A stretch of DNA of 35,265 nt from an uncultured Legionella sp. GTDB taxonomy: Bacteria; Pseudomonadota; Gammaproteobacteria; Legionellales; Legionellaceae. A program made the position numbers and the translations under genes. The notes beneath the pieces were generated by a model. The model did not search any database and had not been told where the DNA came from. It was given only the letters and a program-made list of their open reading frames with translations. This document shows positions 24,739-33,830 of this stretch, in pieces. The first letter of the stretch is position 1, and each line of letters starts with the position of its first letter. The stretch covers positions 1 to 35,265 of the forward strand of contig NZ_CALMPD010000125.1 of assembly GCF_937871865.1 (NCBI RefSeq), written 5' to 3'.

Positions 24739-25937
24739 TTTAACTCCCGTTGACTTAAAGCGACTTCACAAACCAAATCAGGCGTAAATCCTCCAAATCC
24801 ACGTGCATAACGTGCCAATAGGTTTTTTAAGGCAGGTATATTATCAAGTGCAATCAATCCGAGATTGCGAGCCAGACCAACTCCTGGAATACGACTGGTA
24901 AACAGGTGAATTAATCCATCGGTTAAGCGAGTTATCACCTGCTGATCATGGCGCCTTAGTTGCAAATACTCATCGAGCATATCCGCATTTAAACCATATT
25001 CAGCAATACATTGCGCAAGAGTCGCGACATCTCTTAAACCCAGATTAAATCCTTGACCTGCAACAGGGTGCAAGGTATGAGCGGCGTTCCCCACAAAAAC
25101 AACTGGCCAGCATGTCTGCTGCGGCATCAGCACCTGTTTTAGCGGGTAGGAAAACCGCTTTCCAATTTTAGCAAAACGGCCTAAACGGTAACCAAATGCC
25201 TGCTGCAATTCCTTGATAAAATCACCATCAGGCAATGCCATTAACTTATCCGCCTGTTCAGGCGTCATCGCCCAAACCATGGACATTCGATTATCTTGCA
25301 TAGGTAATAAAGCAAGCGGGCCGTGAGCCGTAAAACGCTCAAAAGCCTTGTGGGCATGTGGTTTAACCAAACCAATATTTGCAACAAGTGCATGTTGCCC
25401 ATAACTCTTGGAGTTCATAGGCAGACCACATAATTTACGAACCGCAGACTCCGCGCCATCAGCAGCAACAATCAATTGTGCTTTAATCTGGACATCGCCT
25501 GACTCAGTAGAAACAGTAGCAGTGCTCGTCTGAAGATCCAGAGATTTAAGTGTTGCTGGTGCCATTAAGTCATCTTGTTCCAATAACTGATGCAATGCAC
25601 GATTAATGTATTGCATTTCAATCACATAGCCTAAGGGATTTTGTTTTTCACCGTGCAGGCGCGAGACACCAAAGCGATATTGATCAGAGACATGGATCAT
25701 GTCGATGTCTGTTGCATGCTTTGTAAGAATGTCCCAGACTCCCAACATGGACAAAATACGCCTGCTGGCAGGTGATAAAGCGATTGAACGAGCATCAAAA
25801 TCAGGATTCACTTTATCACTAAATGGCCTGGACTCAATCAATAAAGTACTATAGCCCAAACTACGCAAGGCCAGCATTAAGGTAGCACCAGCCAACCCAC
25901 CACCAATAATCAGAATATCTGTATGTTGATCAACCAC
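24735..25937 (-). CDS. ubiH: 2-octaprenyl-6-methoxyphenol hydroxylase
   Basis: 400-residue flavin monooxygenase for the C1 hydroxylation step of ubiquinone synthesis. Dinucleotide motif IIGGGLAGATLMLALR (about 10-25), DG motif AADGAESAVRKLCG, and VGNAAHTLHPVAGQGFNLGLRD, in which Asn replaces the Asp of the usual GD motif as is normal for UbiH. Overlaps pepP by eight bases and ubiI by four. The UbiH/UbiI distinction follows these motifs and the conserved gene order. Confidence 0.94.
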   Translation of the reverse strand: MVDQHTDILIIGGGLAGATLMLALRSLGYSTLLIESRPFSDKVNPDFDARSIALSPASRRILSMLGVWDILTKHATDIDMIHVSDQYRFGVSRLHGEKQNPLGYVIEMQYINRALHQLLEQDDLMAPATLKSLDLQTSTATVSTESGDVQIKAQLIVAADGAESAVRKLCGLPMNSKSYGQHALVANIGLVKPHAHKAFERFTAHGPLALLPMQDNRMSMVWAMTPEQADKLMALPDGDFIKELQQAFGYRLGRFAKIGKRFSYPLKQVLMPQQTCWPVVFVGNAAHTLHPVAGQGFNLGLRDVATLAQCIAEYGLNADMLDEYLQLRRHDQQVITRLTDGLIHLFTSRIPGVGLARNLGLIALDNIPALKNLLARYARGFGGFTPDLVCEVALSQRELK

Positions 25938-27240
25938 GCATTAAAGCCTCAATATCGTCTACATCCACAGGTAACGCTGCAGTGAGCACTTCATGCCCCA
26001 CGTCAGTCACCACCACATCATCCTCGATTCGTACTCCTATACCCCACCAGCGTTTATCAACCCCTTTCAAACCCGCACTGATGTATAATCCAGGCTCTAC
26101 AGTTAATACCATGCCAGGCTTTAAAGGACGCCATTCATGATTAATTTTATATTGCCCTGAGTCATGAACATCCAAGCCTAGCCAATGCCCTGAATTATGC
26201 ATGTAGAAGGTTTTATAAGCTTCTTTTTCAATCAGCTCATCCACATCGCCCTGTAAAATGCCCAATTCGCATAAACCCTCGGTTAAAATACGCACTATTA
26301 TTTGTTGCACGGCATTCCACGGAAGGCCAGGCTTGATTGCTGCAATACCCGCCTTTTGCGCTTTAAGTACCAGCTCATAAATACTCTTTTGATCTGGAGT
26401 AAATGTACCACTTACAGGAAAGGTTCTGGTGATGTCTGCGGCATAATTCTCATATTCTCCTCCAGCATCAATAAGCACCAGATCGCCTTGACGTAAAGAC
26501 CGATTATTATCGGTATAATGTAAAATACAGGCGTTTTCGCCACTACCCACAATGGGATCGTAAGCCACACTGCGACAGCCATGGCGGCTGAATTCATAAA
26601 TAAGCTCAGCTTCAAGTTGGTACTCATGTTCCATTTCTCGACAAACCTGCATCGCGCGTTGGTGGGCATGCACCGAGATACTGGCAGCCTTCCGCATCAG
26701 TTCCAGTTCAGCATCACTTTTAAACAAACGCATTTCACTAATAATAGGCTCCAGATCGCAAAAGGACTCGGGAGGTTTTATTCCTTTTCTTACTTGTGAT
26801 TTTAAAATAGTCAAGGCCTCGGTAATTCGCTCTTCCAAGTACGAATTTCTGCCTAATTTAAAGTAAACCGCTCCCTTACCACTTAATAATTGGGGTAATT
26901 CGTCTTCAAGGTTGTTAATGGCAAAAGCTGATGTCATTCCTAATTCATTTATTGCACCGTCTTGCCCCAAGCGCTTGCCAGTCCATTGCTCTTCTGCTGG
27001 ATTACGGGATCTATTAAACAAGATGCTTTGACTGTCAGAACCTGAGGTAATAACCAAAAGTGCATCAGGCTCATTAAATCCCGTAAGATAATAAAAATCA
27101 CTATCCTGGCGAAAGCGATAATGAGCGTCACCATTGCGCAACAACTCGCCAGCAGCAGGAATAATGGCTACGGAATTTTCAGATAACTGGCTAGCTAATT
27201 TTAATCGTCTTGTTTTGTATTCATTGGCCAAAGTAAGCAT
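25930..27240 (-). CDS. pepP: Xaa-Pro aminopeptidase
   Basis: Cytosolic aminopeptidase P that releases N-terminal residues preceding proline. 436 residues: an N-terminal creatinase-like domain (about 1-170) and a pita-bread catalytic domain. The di-metal ligands are complete: D258 and D269 (LIDAGGEYENYAADITRTF), H352 (GHWLGLDVHD), E382 (TVEPGLYI) and E406 (VRIEDDV). It starts 31 bases after ygfB and overlaps ubiH, as in the E. coli operon. Confidence 0.96.
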   Translation of the reverse strand: MLTLANEYKTRRLKLASQLSENSVAIIPAAGELLRNGDAHYRFRQDSDFYYLTGFNEPDALLVITSGSDSQSILFNRSRNPAEEQWTGKRLGQDGAINELGMTSAFAINNLEDELPQLLSGKGAVYFKLGRNSYLEERITEALTILKSQVRKGIKPPESFCDLEPIISEMRLFKSDAELELMRKAASISVHAHQRAMQVCREMEHEYQLEAELIYEFSRHGCRSVAYDPIVGSGENACILHYTDNNRSLRQGDLVLIDAGGEYENYAADITRTFPVSGTFTPDQKSIYELVLKAQKAGIAAIKPGLPWNAVQQIIVRILTEGLCELGILQGDVDELIEKEAYKTFYMHNSGHWLGLDVHDSGQYKINHEWRPLKPGMVLTVEPGLYISAGLKGVDKRWWGIGVRIEDDVVVTDVGHEVLTAALPVDVDDIEALMRG

Positions 27241-27271
27241 ATATCAATCCTTAAAATTCCCTTTAATTCAA

Positions 27272-27853
27272 CTAATGAGTAGTGCCAGCACCGCCTCGCT
27301 CTCGTTCGTTCATAACTAAATCACCATGCAAACGAATTACCGCAAGCCGTGCGTACTCACTAACCTCCATCAATGCCCGCTCATCTTCTTCATCAATATC
27401 CAGAGTCTCACAATCCAACTCGGCAAATTCAATAAGATGCTGTAATGCTTCCTGAGCTTCTTCTTCATAAAATTGCTCAAGACCAACACCAGCCATATTT
27501 AGTCCTTTAGTAAACCCTTCACACCATTCGCTAAATGCCTGAGCCCGATCCACCAATGACTCATCTTCAGCAGGGAGCAGCATTTCAAACTCAAAATCAA
27601 AATTATTTATTTGTTGCTGACTTATTGAAAATACGGAAAACATGGCCAAAAGAGCATGTCGGCTCTCTTCATCTTTTTTATTGTTGAGTAAAGCGCGCAA
27701 ATAAACTTCACCCTGGCTGTCTGCACCGGCACAGAGATAACCACACATCATCCCATGTAATTCGCTACCTGATATGCTAAGAGCTAAAACAGCGATAGAT
27801 GCAGCAAAGGCATCATAATCGGGTAAATGCAGGTGGGTATTTTCTACAGACAT
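27272..27853 (-). CDS. ygfB: UPF0149 (YgfB) family protein
   Basis: 193 residues, acidic, cytosolic. Family features are visible: the N-terminal HLPDYDAFAA segment, ELHGMMCGYLCAG (about 32-44), FSEWCEGFTKGLNMAG (about 106-121) and the acidic ECETLDIDEEDERALMEVSEYAR-like C-terminal helix. The homologue in Pseudomonas affects antibiotic response and gene regulation; the role here is unknown. First gene of the ygfB-pepP-ubiH-ubiI operon, divergent from zapA. Confidence 0.92.
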   Translation of the reverse strand: MSVENTHLHLPDYDAFAASIAVLALSISGSELHGMMCGYLCAGADSQGEVYLRALLNNKKDEESRHALLAMFSVFSISQQQINNFDFEFEMLLPAEDESLVDRAQAFSEWCEGFTKGLNMAGVGLEQFYEEEAQEALQHLIEFAELDCETLDIDEEDERALMEVSEYARLAVIRLHGDLVMNERERGGAGTTH

Positions 27854-28061
27854 AATTCATTCATTTCCAAAAATTAATAATGATAACCGATTTACAGCGA
27901 GTGTTCACCTATTCATCACGCAGAGGAACGAGAGCCGGCCTATGTACAAAACTAATCGCCATTTTTAATTCGCTTTTTTCAGCGCAGCTGAATGTCTTCT
28001 CTGAAAATTTCTTTTGTTTTGCCTTAGAACACCAGTATAAATCCTGAGTTCTACTCACGAT

Positions 28062-28090
28062 TTGCTGGATTCAAGCAAAATTGCTACTAT
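28062..28090 (+). promoter_or_regulatory. zapA promoter
   Basis: TTGCTG (28062-28067), 17-base spacer, TACTAT (28085-28090), 34 bases before the ATG at 28125. Confidence 0.6.
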
Positions 28091-28124
28091 TTAATTAGCA
28101 CCATGCCCATGCTAAGGAATAATA

Positions 28125-28445
28125 ATGACTAATATTAAATCCTGTAAAGTTAAATTATTAAATAAATCATATGAAATCAAATGTCCAGAAGGCGAAGAAG
28201 TCAATTTGTTACTTGCCGCAGAAAAATTAAACGAAAAAATGCAGCTTAATAAAACCAAGTTTAAAAAACTTGATGACTTCCATACGTTGTTACTTGCTGC
28301 CCTGGATGTCAGTCATGAACTTATTATCTGTAAAAATGAGCAAGAGCATCAGCGATTACAAGTGACCCAATTCATAACTACGTTAGAAAATAAAATTAAT
28401 AAAACAGTAGGTGGTGAAGCAGACAACATGCCCCAGACTGACTAA
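28125..28445 (+). CDS. zapA: Cell division protein ZapA
   Basis: 106-residue FtsZ-ring stabiliser. The N-terminal globular part begins CKVKLLNKSYEIKCPEGEE, then LLAAEKLNEKM, followed by a helical coiled-coil C-terminus (about 50-95) that forms the dimer/tetramer. AAGGA precedes the ATG. Position opposite ygfB is conserved with E. coli, where 6S RNA follows zapA directly; here one gene intervenes. Confidence 0.92.
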   Translation: MTNIKSCKVKLLNKSYEIKCPEGEEVNLLLAAEKLNEKMQLNKTKFKKLDDFHTLLLAALDVSHELIICKNEQEHQRLQVTQFITTLENKINKTVGGEADNMPQTD

Positions 28446-28490
28446 AATAAATCGCTCTGGAATGAGAAATCGGTTTAAAAGGAATTAACC

Positions 28491-30062
28491 ATGAGACGCC
28501 AATGGTATCTTGGATTTGGGATAGTATTATTAGCCTTGCTCGCTCTCTTCGCCATGTTACATGACATCAGATGGTTTTTCGGCTTCCTTATCCCTCTTAT
28601 GGCCTTGTGGATTTATGACCTGTGTCAAAAAAAGCATAGTATCTTACGTAATTTCCCCGTACTGGGCCATGTTCGCTATTTTCTGGAATTTCTTCGTCCG
28701 GAAATCCAGCAATATTTTATAGCAACAGATGAAAGCGAACTTCCTTTTAATCGAGAAATTCGCTCTCTGATTTACCAACGATCAAAAAATACTCGCGACA
28801 CTATCCCTTTCGGTACAGAACGAGACATAACCAGCGTGGGTTATACCTGGGCACTCCATTCACTGGTTCCCAAACACGCAGCGGAAGTAGAAGATCGCAT
28901 CACGGTCGGAGGGCCTGATTGCAAGAAACCGTATAATGCCTCCAGGCTAAACATTTCTGCCATGAGTTTTGGTTCCTTGTCAGCGAATGCCATAATGGCC
29001 CTGAACAAAGGAGCAATGATAGGCAACTTCGCACACAATACTGGTGAAGGCGGTCTAAGCGCATACCATCTACAAGGCGGTGATATTATTTTCCAGATAG
29101 GTACCGCCTATTTTGGCTGCCGCGATGATGACGGTAATTTTGATGATAATGAATTCATCAAAGAAGCAAGACGTACTGAAGTTAAAATGATAGAAATTAA
29201 ACTATCACAAGGAGCGAAACCTTCTCATGGCGGTATACTGCCAGCAGCAAAATTAACCCAGGAAATCGCAACAGTAAGAAAAGTAAAGATGGGAAAAGAC
29301 GTTTTATCTCCCATAGCCCACACCACCTTTGATACGCCTGTAGGCTTGTTATATTTTGTAAAAAAACTGCGTGATTTATCTGAAGGCAAGCCAATTGGTT
29401 TTAAACTATGTCTGGGTCGTCGAGATGAGTTTTTTGCTATTTGCAAAGCCATGCTAAAAACCCAGATTTTTCCTGATTTTATCACCATAGATGGCGCTGA
29501 AGGCGGTACGGGCGCGGCTCCGGTCGAATACACCAATTTCGTAGGCACTCCGTTGGAAGCGGGTTTAGTTTTTGTGCACAATGCATTAGTAGGAATTAAT
29601 GTGCGTGATAAAATCCGCATCATATGTAGTGGAAAAGTAACCAATGGCTTTGATATGGTTACTAGTATTGCTCTGGGCGCTGATATGTGTAACTCCGCTC
29701 GAGCAATGATGATGGCAACAGGATGTGTCCAATCAAAACAATGCAATGCCAACACCTGTCCCACGGGAGTAGCAACGCAAAATAAACGTCTGCAATACGG
29801 TTTGGTAGTCGATGAAAAAAAACAACAAGTAGCTCACTTCCATAACAATACCATCAAAAGTTTTTTAGAAATGGTAGGCGCTTTGGGGCTGAATAATCCC
29901 AGCGACCTGACTCCAGGCCATATTATGAGAAGGGTCAGTGTCAATAAGGTGAAACCGTTTAATGAAATCTATGTATACCTTTCACCAGGGCAACTACTTG
30001 GCAGTAATATTCCTGACACATTAAAAAATTTTTGGGAGATGGCTAGCCCGGATAAATTTTAA
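28491..30062 (+). CDS. Membrane-anchored glutamate-synthase-like FMN protein
   Basis: 523 residues with two N-terminal membrane helices (about 5-23 and 26-44) followed by an FMN-binding glutamate synthase central domain: LNISAMSFGSLS (about 152-163), TGEGGLSAYH, IDGAEGGTGAAP (about 334-345), and the cluster C412-x5-C418-x4-C423 in CVQSKQCNANTCPTG that holds the 3Fe-4S cluster in GltB. The glutaminase and FAD/NADPH partner domains are absent, so it is not a complete glutamate synthase; the substrate and electron partner are unknown. AAGGA precedes the ATG, 45 bases after zapA, probably in one operon. Confidence 0.92.
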   Translation: MRRQWYLGFGIVLLALLALFAMLHDIRWFFGFLIPLMALWIYDLCQKKHSILRNFPVLGHVRYFLEFLRPEIQQYFIATDESELPFNREIRSLIYQRSKNTRDTIPFGTERDITSVGYTWALHSLVPKHAAEVEDRITVGGPDCKKPYNASRLNISAMSFGSLSANAIMALNKGAMIGNFAHNTGEGGLSAYHLQGGDIIFQIGTAYFGCRDDDGNFDDNEFIKEARRTEVKMIEIKLSQGAKPSHGGILPAAKLTQEIATVRKVKMGKDVLSPIAHTTFDTPVGLLYFVKKLRDLSEGKPIGFKLCLGRRDEFFAICKAMLKTQIFPDFITIDGAEGGTGAAPVEYTNFVGTPLEAGLVFVHNALVGINVRDKIRIICSGKVTNGFDMVTSIALGADMCNSARAMMMATGCVQSKQCNANTCPTGVATQNKRLQYGLVVDEKKQQVAHFHNNTIKSFLEMVGALGLNNPSDLTPGHIMRRVSVNKVKPFNEIYVYLSPGQLLGSNIPDTLKNFWEMASPDKF

Positions 30063-30181
30063 AGGTAAATGCAAAATTTTATTATGATAATTCGATATAA
30101 GAACAATTACTCTGATTATTGAAGTATTACCAATTTATTCTTTGTCCTTAAGGCTTTTTTAAGGTTTATGCACAAAGACGG

Positions 30182-30190
30182 TGCTATACT
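30182..30190 (+). promoter_or_regulatory. Extended -10 promoter of 6S RNA
   Basis: TGCTATACT, an extended -10 element that would also suit sigma-S (CTATACT). It lies seven bases ahead of the predicted RNA 5' end at 30197. No good -35 hexamer at 16-18 bases. Confidence 0.6.
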
Positions 30191-30196
30191 TTAATT

Positions 30197-30351
30197 AACC
30201 CGATGGCGAGTGATTTTAGAACCAACACTCACAGCCAGGGGAGCATCCTGTAATTGGCGTTGTGCAAGCCCACCTTAGTAGTGGGAAGCCTGAACCGATT
30301 TAACCGCCCCCCACTTGAACCTCAGGGTTCAAAATCGATGGCTATCGGGTT
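30197..30351 (+). ncRNA. ssrS: 6S RNA
   Basis: RNA that mimics an open promoter and binds sigma-70 RNA polymerase. The ends pair: AACCCGAT (30197-30204) with ATCGGGTT (30344-30351). Recognisable conserved parts are the GAGCATCCTG and AAGCCTGAACCGATTT strands around the central bubble and the 3' hairpin TTGAACC-TCAG-GGTTCAA (30315-30332) followed by ATCGATGGC, which lines up with the E. coli 6S segment ending TTACAGCC. The length of about 155 is somewhat shorter than E. coli (184), and the exact ends are predictions. Gene neighbourhood (downstream of zapA) is conserved. The 3' end touches the uvrB stop codon (30350-30352), so the convergent uvrB mRNA can be antisense to it. Confidence 0.85.
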
Positions 30352-32341
30352 ATATCTTCAGTAGTTGTTCTTTCAACAACAGGTATTCGTCCCTTACTTT
30401 TGCCGCCATTTCAAATTCCATATTTTTTGCATGCAGATACATTTGCTTTTCCAATACATTGATTTGTTTCACCAATTCCTGTTCGGACCAATGCATGTAT
30501 TCCGGTATTTTTTCAGCCACTTCCGTTTTTCTCTTGCCAATATAAGCACCTTCCATGATATCAGCAACGGACTTATTAATACCCATAGGTGTAATGCCAT
30601 GTTCAAGATTAAACGCTTTTTGCTTTTCACGCCGTCGGTCCGTTTCTTCTAAAGCCCGTTGCATGGAGCCAGTGATCTTGTCAGCATAAAGAATGGCTCT
30701 CCCCTTAACATTCCGTGCGGCTCGACCAATGGTTTGGATTAATGAACGATCAGAACGTAAAAAGCCTTCTTTATCCGCATCAAGTATGGCCACTAAAGCG
30801 ACTTCTGGCATATCTAAACCTTCACGTAATAAATTAATACCGACCAACACATCAAATTCACCCAGACGTAAATCACGAATAATTTCCACACGCTCTACAG
30901 TGTCCACATCTGAATGCAAATAACGCACTTTAATGCCATGCTCAGTAAGATAATCAGTTAAATCTTCGGCCATACGTTTAGTAAGCGTGGTCACCAGAAC
31001 CCGTCCCCCTTGTTTGATGACCAGATGGATTTCTGACATCAAATCATCAACCTGAGTCCTTACCGGCCTGATTTCTACTTCGGGATCAACCAAGCCTGTC
31101 GGGCGCACAACCTGCTCTGCTGTATTGTCAGAATGTTCTTTCTCATAAGGACCAGGTGTTGCCGAAACATAAATGGTTTGCGGAGAACGCCCTTCAAATT
31201 CTTCAAAGCGTAAAGGTCTATTATCTAGCGCTGAGGGCAGGCGAAAACCGTAATTAACCAAATTTTCCTTACGTGCTCTATCCCCTCGGTACATACCGCC
31301 AATCTGGGGCACAGTGACATGGGATTCATCAATGATTAACAGCGCCTCTGGAGGTAAATAATCGAATAAGGTAGGAGGAGCTTCTCCACTTTGCCGTAGA
31401 GACAGGTAACGTGAATAATTTTCAATGCCGGAACAATAGCCAAGCTCTAGCATCATCTCGATATCAAAACAGGTTCGTTGCTCCAAACGCTGGGCTTCGA
31501 CTAATTTATTTTGGGAATTAAATTCAGCAAGGCGATGTTGTAATTCATCTTTAACCAATTCCACTGTTTCCAGAATGCGCTCTCGCGGCGTCACATAATG
31601 TGTTTTAGGAAAGATGGTTATTCTGGGCAAACGTTGCAGAATTTCTCCCGTTAAAGGATCAAATTTGGCTATATTTTCTATTTCATCATCAAATAACTCA
31701 ACCCGAACGGCATCTTTTTCTGAATCAGCAGGGAAAATATCAATCACATCCCCATGCACCCGAAACTGGCCACGTTCTAGAGTCAGCATACTGCGCGTGT
31801 ATTGCATTTCAGCAAGTCGCTTTAAAATTTTGCGTTGTCCGGATTGTTCTCCACGGGAAAGATGTAATACCATACGTAAATAGGAATCGGGATCACCCAG
31901 TCCGTAGATTGCAGAAACTGTAGCGACAATGATTGCATCCTTGCGTTCAATTAATGCCTTGGTTGCAGATAAGCGCATCTGCTCAATATGTTCATTAATG
32001 GACGAATCTTTTTCTATAAATGTATCAGAAGCAGGAACATAAGCTTCTGGCTGGTAATAATCGTAGTAGGATACAAAATACTCCACTGCATTGTCGGGAA
32101 AATAAGCTCTGAATTCACCATAGAGTTGGGCAGCGAGTGTTTTGTTAGGCGCCATAATTAAAGCAGGCCGTTTCATCGCCTGAATAATATGAGCGATACT
32201 AAAAGTTTTACCTGAGCCGGTTACCCCTAACAAGGTTTGTTTCGCCAAACCCGAATGCAGGCCATCAAGTAATGAGGCGATAGCGGTTGGTTGATCACCA
32301 GCAGGTTGGTAATTTGAGTAAATTTTAAATAAGTCTTTCAT
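30350..32341 (-). CDS. uvrB: Excinuclease ABC subunit B
   Basis: DNA damage-recognition helicase-like subunit of nucleotide excision repair. 663 residues, full length: Walker A GVTGSGKT (39-46), damage-binding beta-hairpin [12 protein letters not shown] (about 94-105), Walker B LLIIDESH (about 334-341), helicase motif VI region [12 protein letters not shown] (about 533-544), and the C-terminal UVR domain (about 628-663) that contacts UvrC. The N-terminus aligns with E. coli UvrB, so the start is firm, yet a TATAAT lies only seven bases upstream and no ribosome binding site is seen, suggesting a leaderless mRNA. Diverges from the aminotransferase gene with 46 bases between. Confidence 0.97.
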   Translation of the reverse strand: MKDLFKIYSNYQPAGDQPTAIASLLDGLHSGLAKQTLLGVTGSGKTFSIAHIIQAMKRPALIMAPNKTLAAQLYGEFRAYFPDNAVEYFVSYYDYYQPEAYVPASDTFIEKDSSINEHIEQMRLSATKALIERKDAIIVATVSAIYGLGDPDSYLRMVLHLSRGEQSGQRKILKRLAEMQYTRSMLTLERGQFRVHGDVIDIFPADSEKDAVRVELFDDEIENIAKFDPLTGEILQRLPRITIFPKTHYVTPRERILETVELVKDELQHRLAEFNSQNKLVEAQRLEQRTCFDIEMMLELGYCSGIENYSRYLSLRQSGEAPPTLFDYLPPEALLIIDESHVTVPQIGGMYRGDRARKENLVNYGFRLPSALDNRPLRFEEFEGRSPQTIYVSATPGPYEKEHSDNTAEQVVRPTGLVDPEVEIRPVRTQVDDLMSEIHLVIKQGGRVLVTTLTKRMAEDLTDYLTEHGIKVRYLHSDVDTVERVEIIRDLRLGEFDVLVGINLLREGLDMPEVALVAILDADKEGFLRSDRSLIQTIGRAARNVKGRAILYADKITGSMQRALEETDRRREKQKAFNLEHGITPMGINKSVADIMEGAYIGKRKTEVAEKIPEYMHWSEQELVKQINVLEKQMYLHAKNMEFEMAAKVRDEYLLLKEQLLKI

Positions 32342-32348
32342 ATTTTAT

Positions 32349-32354
32349 ATTATA
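32349..32354 (-). promoter_or_regulatory. uvrB -10 element immediately before the start codon
   Basis: On the minus strand TATAAT is followed by seven bases and then the uvrB ATG, so RNA would start at or within a base or two of the start codon. No clear -35 hexamer at 16-18 bases. Confidence 0.5.
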
Positions 32355-32387
32355 TGCCATGACACTAATAATTCACAGGAGTAACAA

Positions 32388-33569
32388 ATGGAAATCGCAT
32401 TGGCGAAGCGTATACAAAAAGTAAAACCGTCACCGACCCTTGCAGTAGCTGCAAAAGCGGCTCAAATGAAAGCCCAAGGGCTTGATATCATCGGTCTAGG
32501 TACAGGTGAGCCCGATTTTGACACGCCACAACACATTAAACTAGCTGCGATTGCTGCCATTGAAGCAGGATATACCAAATACACCGCTGTAGACGGTATC
32601 CCTGAATTAAAAGAAGCCATTCAAAACAAATTCCAACGCGATAATGGCCTCAATTATCAACAAAATCAAATTCTGGTTTCCGTTGGTGGAAAGCAAAGTT
32701 GCTATAATTTATGCCAGGCATTTCTTAATCCAGGAGATGAAGTAATTATTCCCGCACCTTATTGGGTATCCTATCCGGATATGGTGTTACTTGCTGAAGC
32801 AGTACCAGTAATCATTGCAACCACCTCTGCCCAATGTTACAAAATTAATGCCCAGCAATTAGAGGCTGCCATTACTCCCAAAACAAAAATGATTTTCTTA
32901 AATAGCCCATCAAATCCATCAGGAATTGCTTATTCTTTTGACGAATTAAAAGCATTGGGCAACGTCCTCAAAAAGCATCCCAACATCCTCATTGCCACTG
33001 ATGATATGTACGAACACATCATCTGGAGCCAACCATTTGCCAATATTCTTAATGCCTGTCCCGAATTATATGACAGAACCATAGTGTTAAACGGAGTTTC
33101 CAAAGCTTATGCCATGACCGGATGGCGCATCGGTTACGCGGCAGGCCCGGCAGCACTGATAAATGCCATGAAAACCGTTCAATCGCAATCCACATCAAAT
33201 CCCTGCTCCATAGCTCAAAGAGCAGCTGTAGCTGCATTAAACGGCAGCAATGACAGTGTCAATGAAATGGTTGCTGCTTTTCATCAAAGACATGATTATG
33301 TAGCTGCTCGCTTACAAAGCATTGCAGGAATAGAAGTAATCCCAGCGGATGGTACTTTTTACATTTTCCCCAGCGTTCAGGCTATTATTGAACAACGAGG
33401 ATACGCCAACGACATCGAATTTTCCGAAAAATTATTAAATGAAGTTGGAGTAGCTCTGGTACCCGGCTCTGCATTCGGAACAGAAGGCTGCATCCGTATT
33501 TCCTTCGCTACCGGAATCGATACTTTGAAAGACGCATTAAACCGTTTACAACGTTTTTGCAGTGAATAA
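32388..33569 (+). CDS. aspC: Aspartate aminotransferase (class I, PLP-dependent)
   Basis: 393 residues. Transfers the amino group of aspartate to 2-oxoglutarate (fold-type I PLP enzyme, Ib-like subgroup judged from LGTGEPDFDTP at 37-47). PLP-binding residues: N176 in NSPSNPSG, D205 or D206 and Y208 in ATDDMYE, Schiff-base K239 in VLNGVSKAYAMTGWR, and the substrate-carboxylate Arg in CIRISFA near the C-terminus. AGGAG precedes the ATG. Other aminotransferase specificities cannot be fully excluded. It is followed by a palindrome that overlaps the tRNA-Asn promoter. Confidence 0.93.
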   Translation: MEIALAKRIQKVKPSPTLAVAAKAAQMKAQGLDIIGLGTGEPDFDTPQHIKLAAIAAIEAGYTKYTAVDGIPELKEAIQNKFQRDNGLNYQQNQILVSVGGKQSCYNLCQAFLNPGDEVIIPAPYWVSYPDMVLLAEAVPVIIATTSAQCYKINAQQLEAAITPKTKMIFLNSPSNPSGIAYSFDELKALGNVLKKHPNILIATDDMYEHIIWSQPFANILNACPELYDRTIVLNGVSKAYAMTGWRIGYAAGPAALINAMKTVQSQSTSNPCSIAQRAAVAALNGSNDSVNEMVAAFHQRHDYVAARLQSIAGIEVIPADGTFYIFPSVQAIIEQRGYANDIEFSEKLLNEVGVALVPGSAFGTEGCIRISFATGIDTLKDALNRLQRFCSE

Positions 33570-33590
33570 TAAATATTTTTAAAAATATGC

Positions 33591-33619
33591 TTGACCAAAG
33601 TGCGGAATCGTTTTAAGAT
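33591..33619 (+). promoter_or_regulatory. tRNA-Asn promoter
   Basis: TTGACC (33591-33596), 17-base spacer, TAAGAT (33614-33619), then a GC-rich discriminator (TCCGCC), the pattern of stringently controlled stable RNA promoters. The tRNA starts 11 bases later. Confidence 0.7.
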
Positions 33620-33624
33620 TCCGC
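33602..33624 (+). terminator. Inverted repeat after aspC, overlapping the tRNA promoter
   Basis: GCGGAATC (33602-33609) and GATTCCGC (33617-33624) form a perfect 8-bp stem with a 7-base loop, 33 bases after the aspC stop. It spans the -10 element of the tRNA promoter. It could stop aspC read-through, but the T-tract after it is poor. Confidence 0.45.
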
Positions 33625-33629
33625 CTCAT

Positions 33630-33705
33630 TCCCCGGTAGCTCAGTCGGTAGAGCGGATGACTGTTAATCATTAGGTCGGCGGTTCGAGCCCGTCCCGGGG
33701 AGCCA
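33630..33705 (+). tRNA. tRNA-Asn (anticodon GTT)
   Basis: 76 bases with encoded CCA. The acceptor stem TCCCCGG (33630-33636) pairs with CCGGGGA (33695-33701), followed by discriminator G and CCA (33703-33705). The D arm contains AGCTCAGTCGGTAGAGC, the anticodon loop is CTGTTAA with GTT, and the T arm carries GGTTCGAGCC. Complete and apparently functional. Confidence 0.97.
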
Positions 33706-33830
33706 TACCACATAAGGCTTTCAGCTCGATTCATGAAAACTTCAAGTTTTACGTGTCGAATATGTGTCGAAGTTCGAAGACCAGTAAAGAGCAGATATCT
33801 TATCTTGCAAACTATGGTGCCAGCTAATTG

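Noticed and set aside
29225..29764. 179-residue minus-strand frame opposite the glutamate-synthase-like gene
   Set aside because: It lies wholly inside a well-supported gene, has no ribosome binding site, and its composition (Ser, Pro, Thr, Arg-rich) is typical of an antisense shadow.
33574..33589. AT-only palindrome (ATTTTTAAAAAT) after aspC
   Set aside because: Self-complementary AT tracts are common by chance in this genome and make a weak stem.
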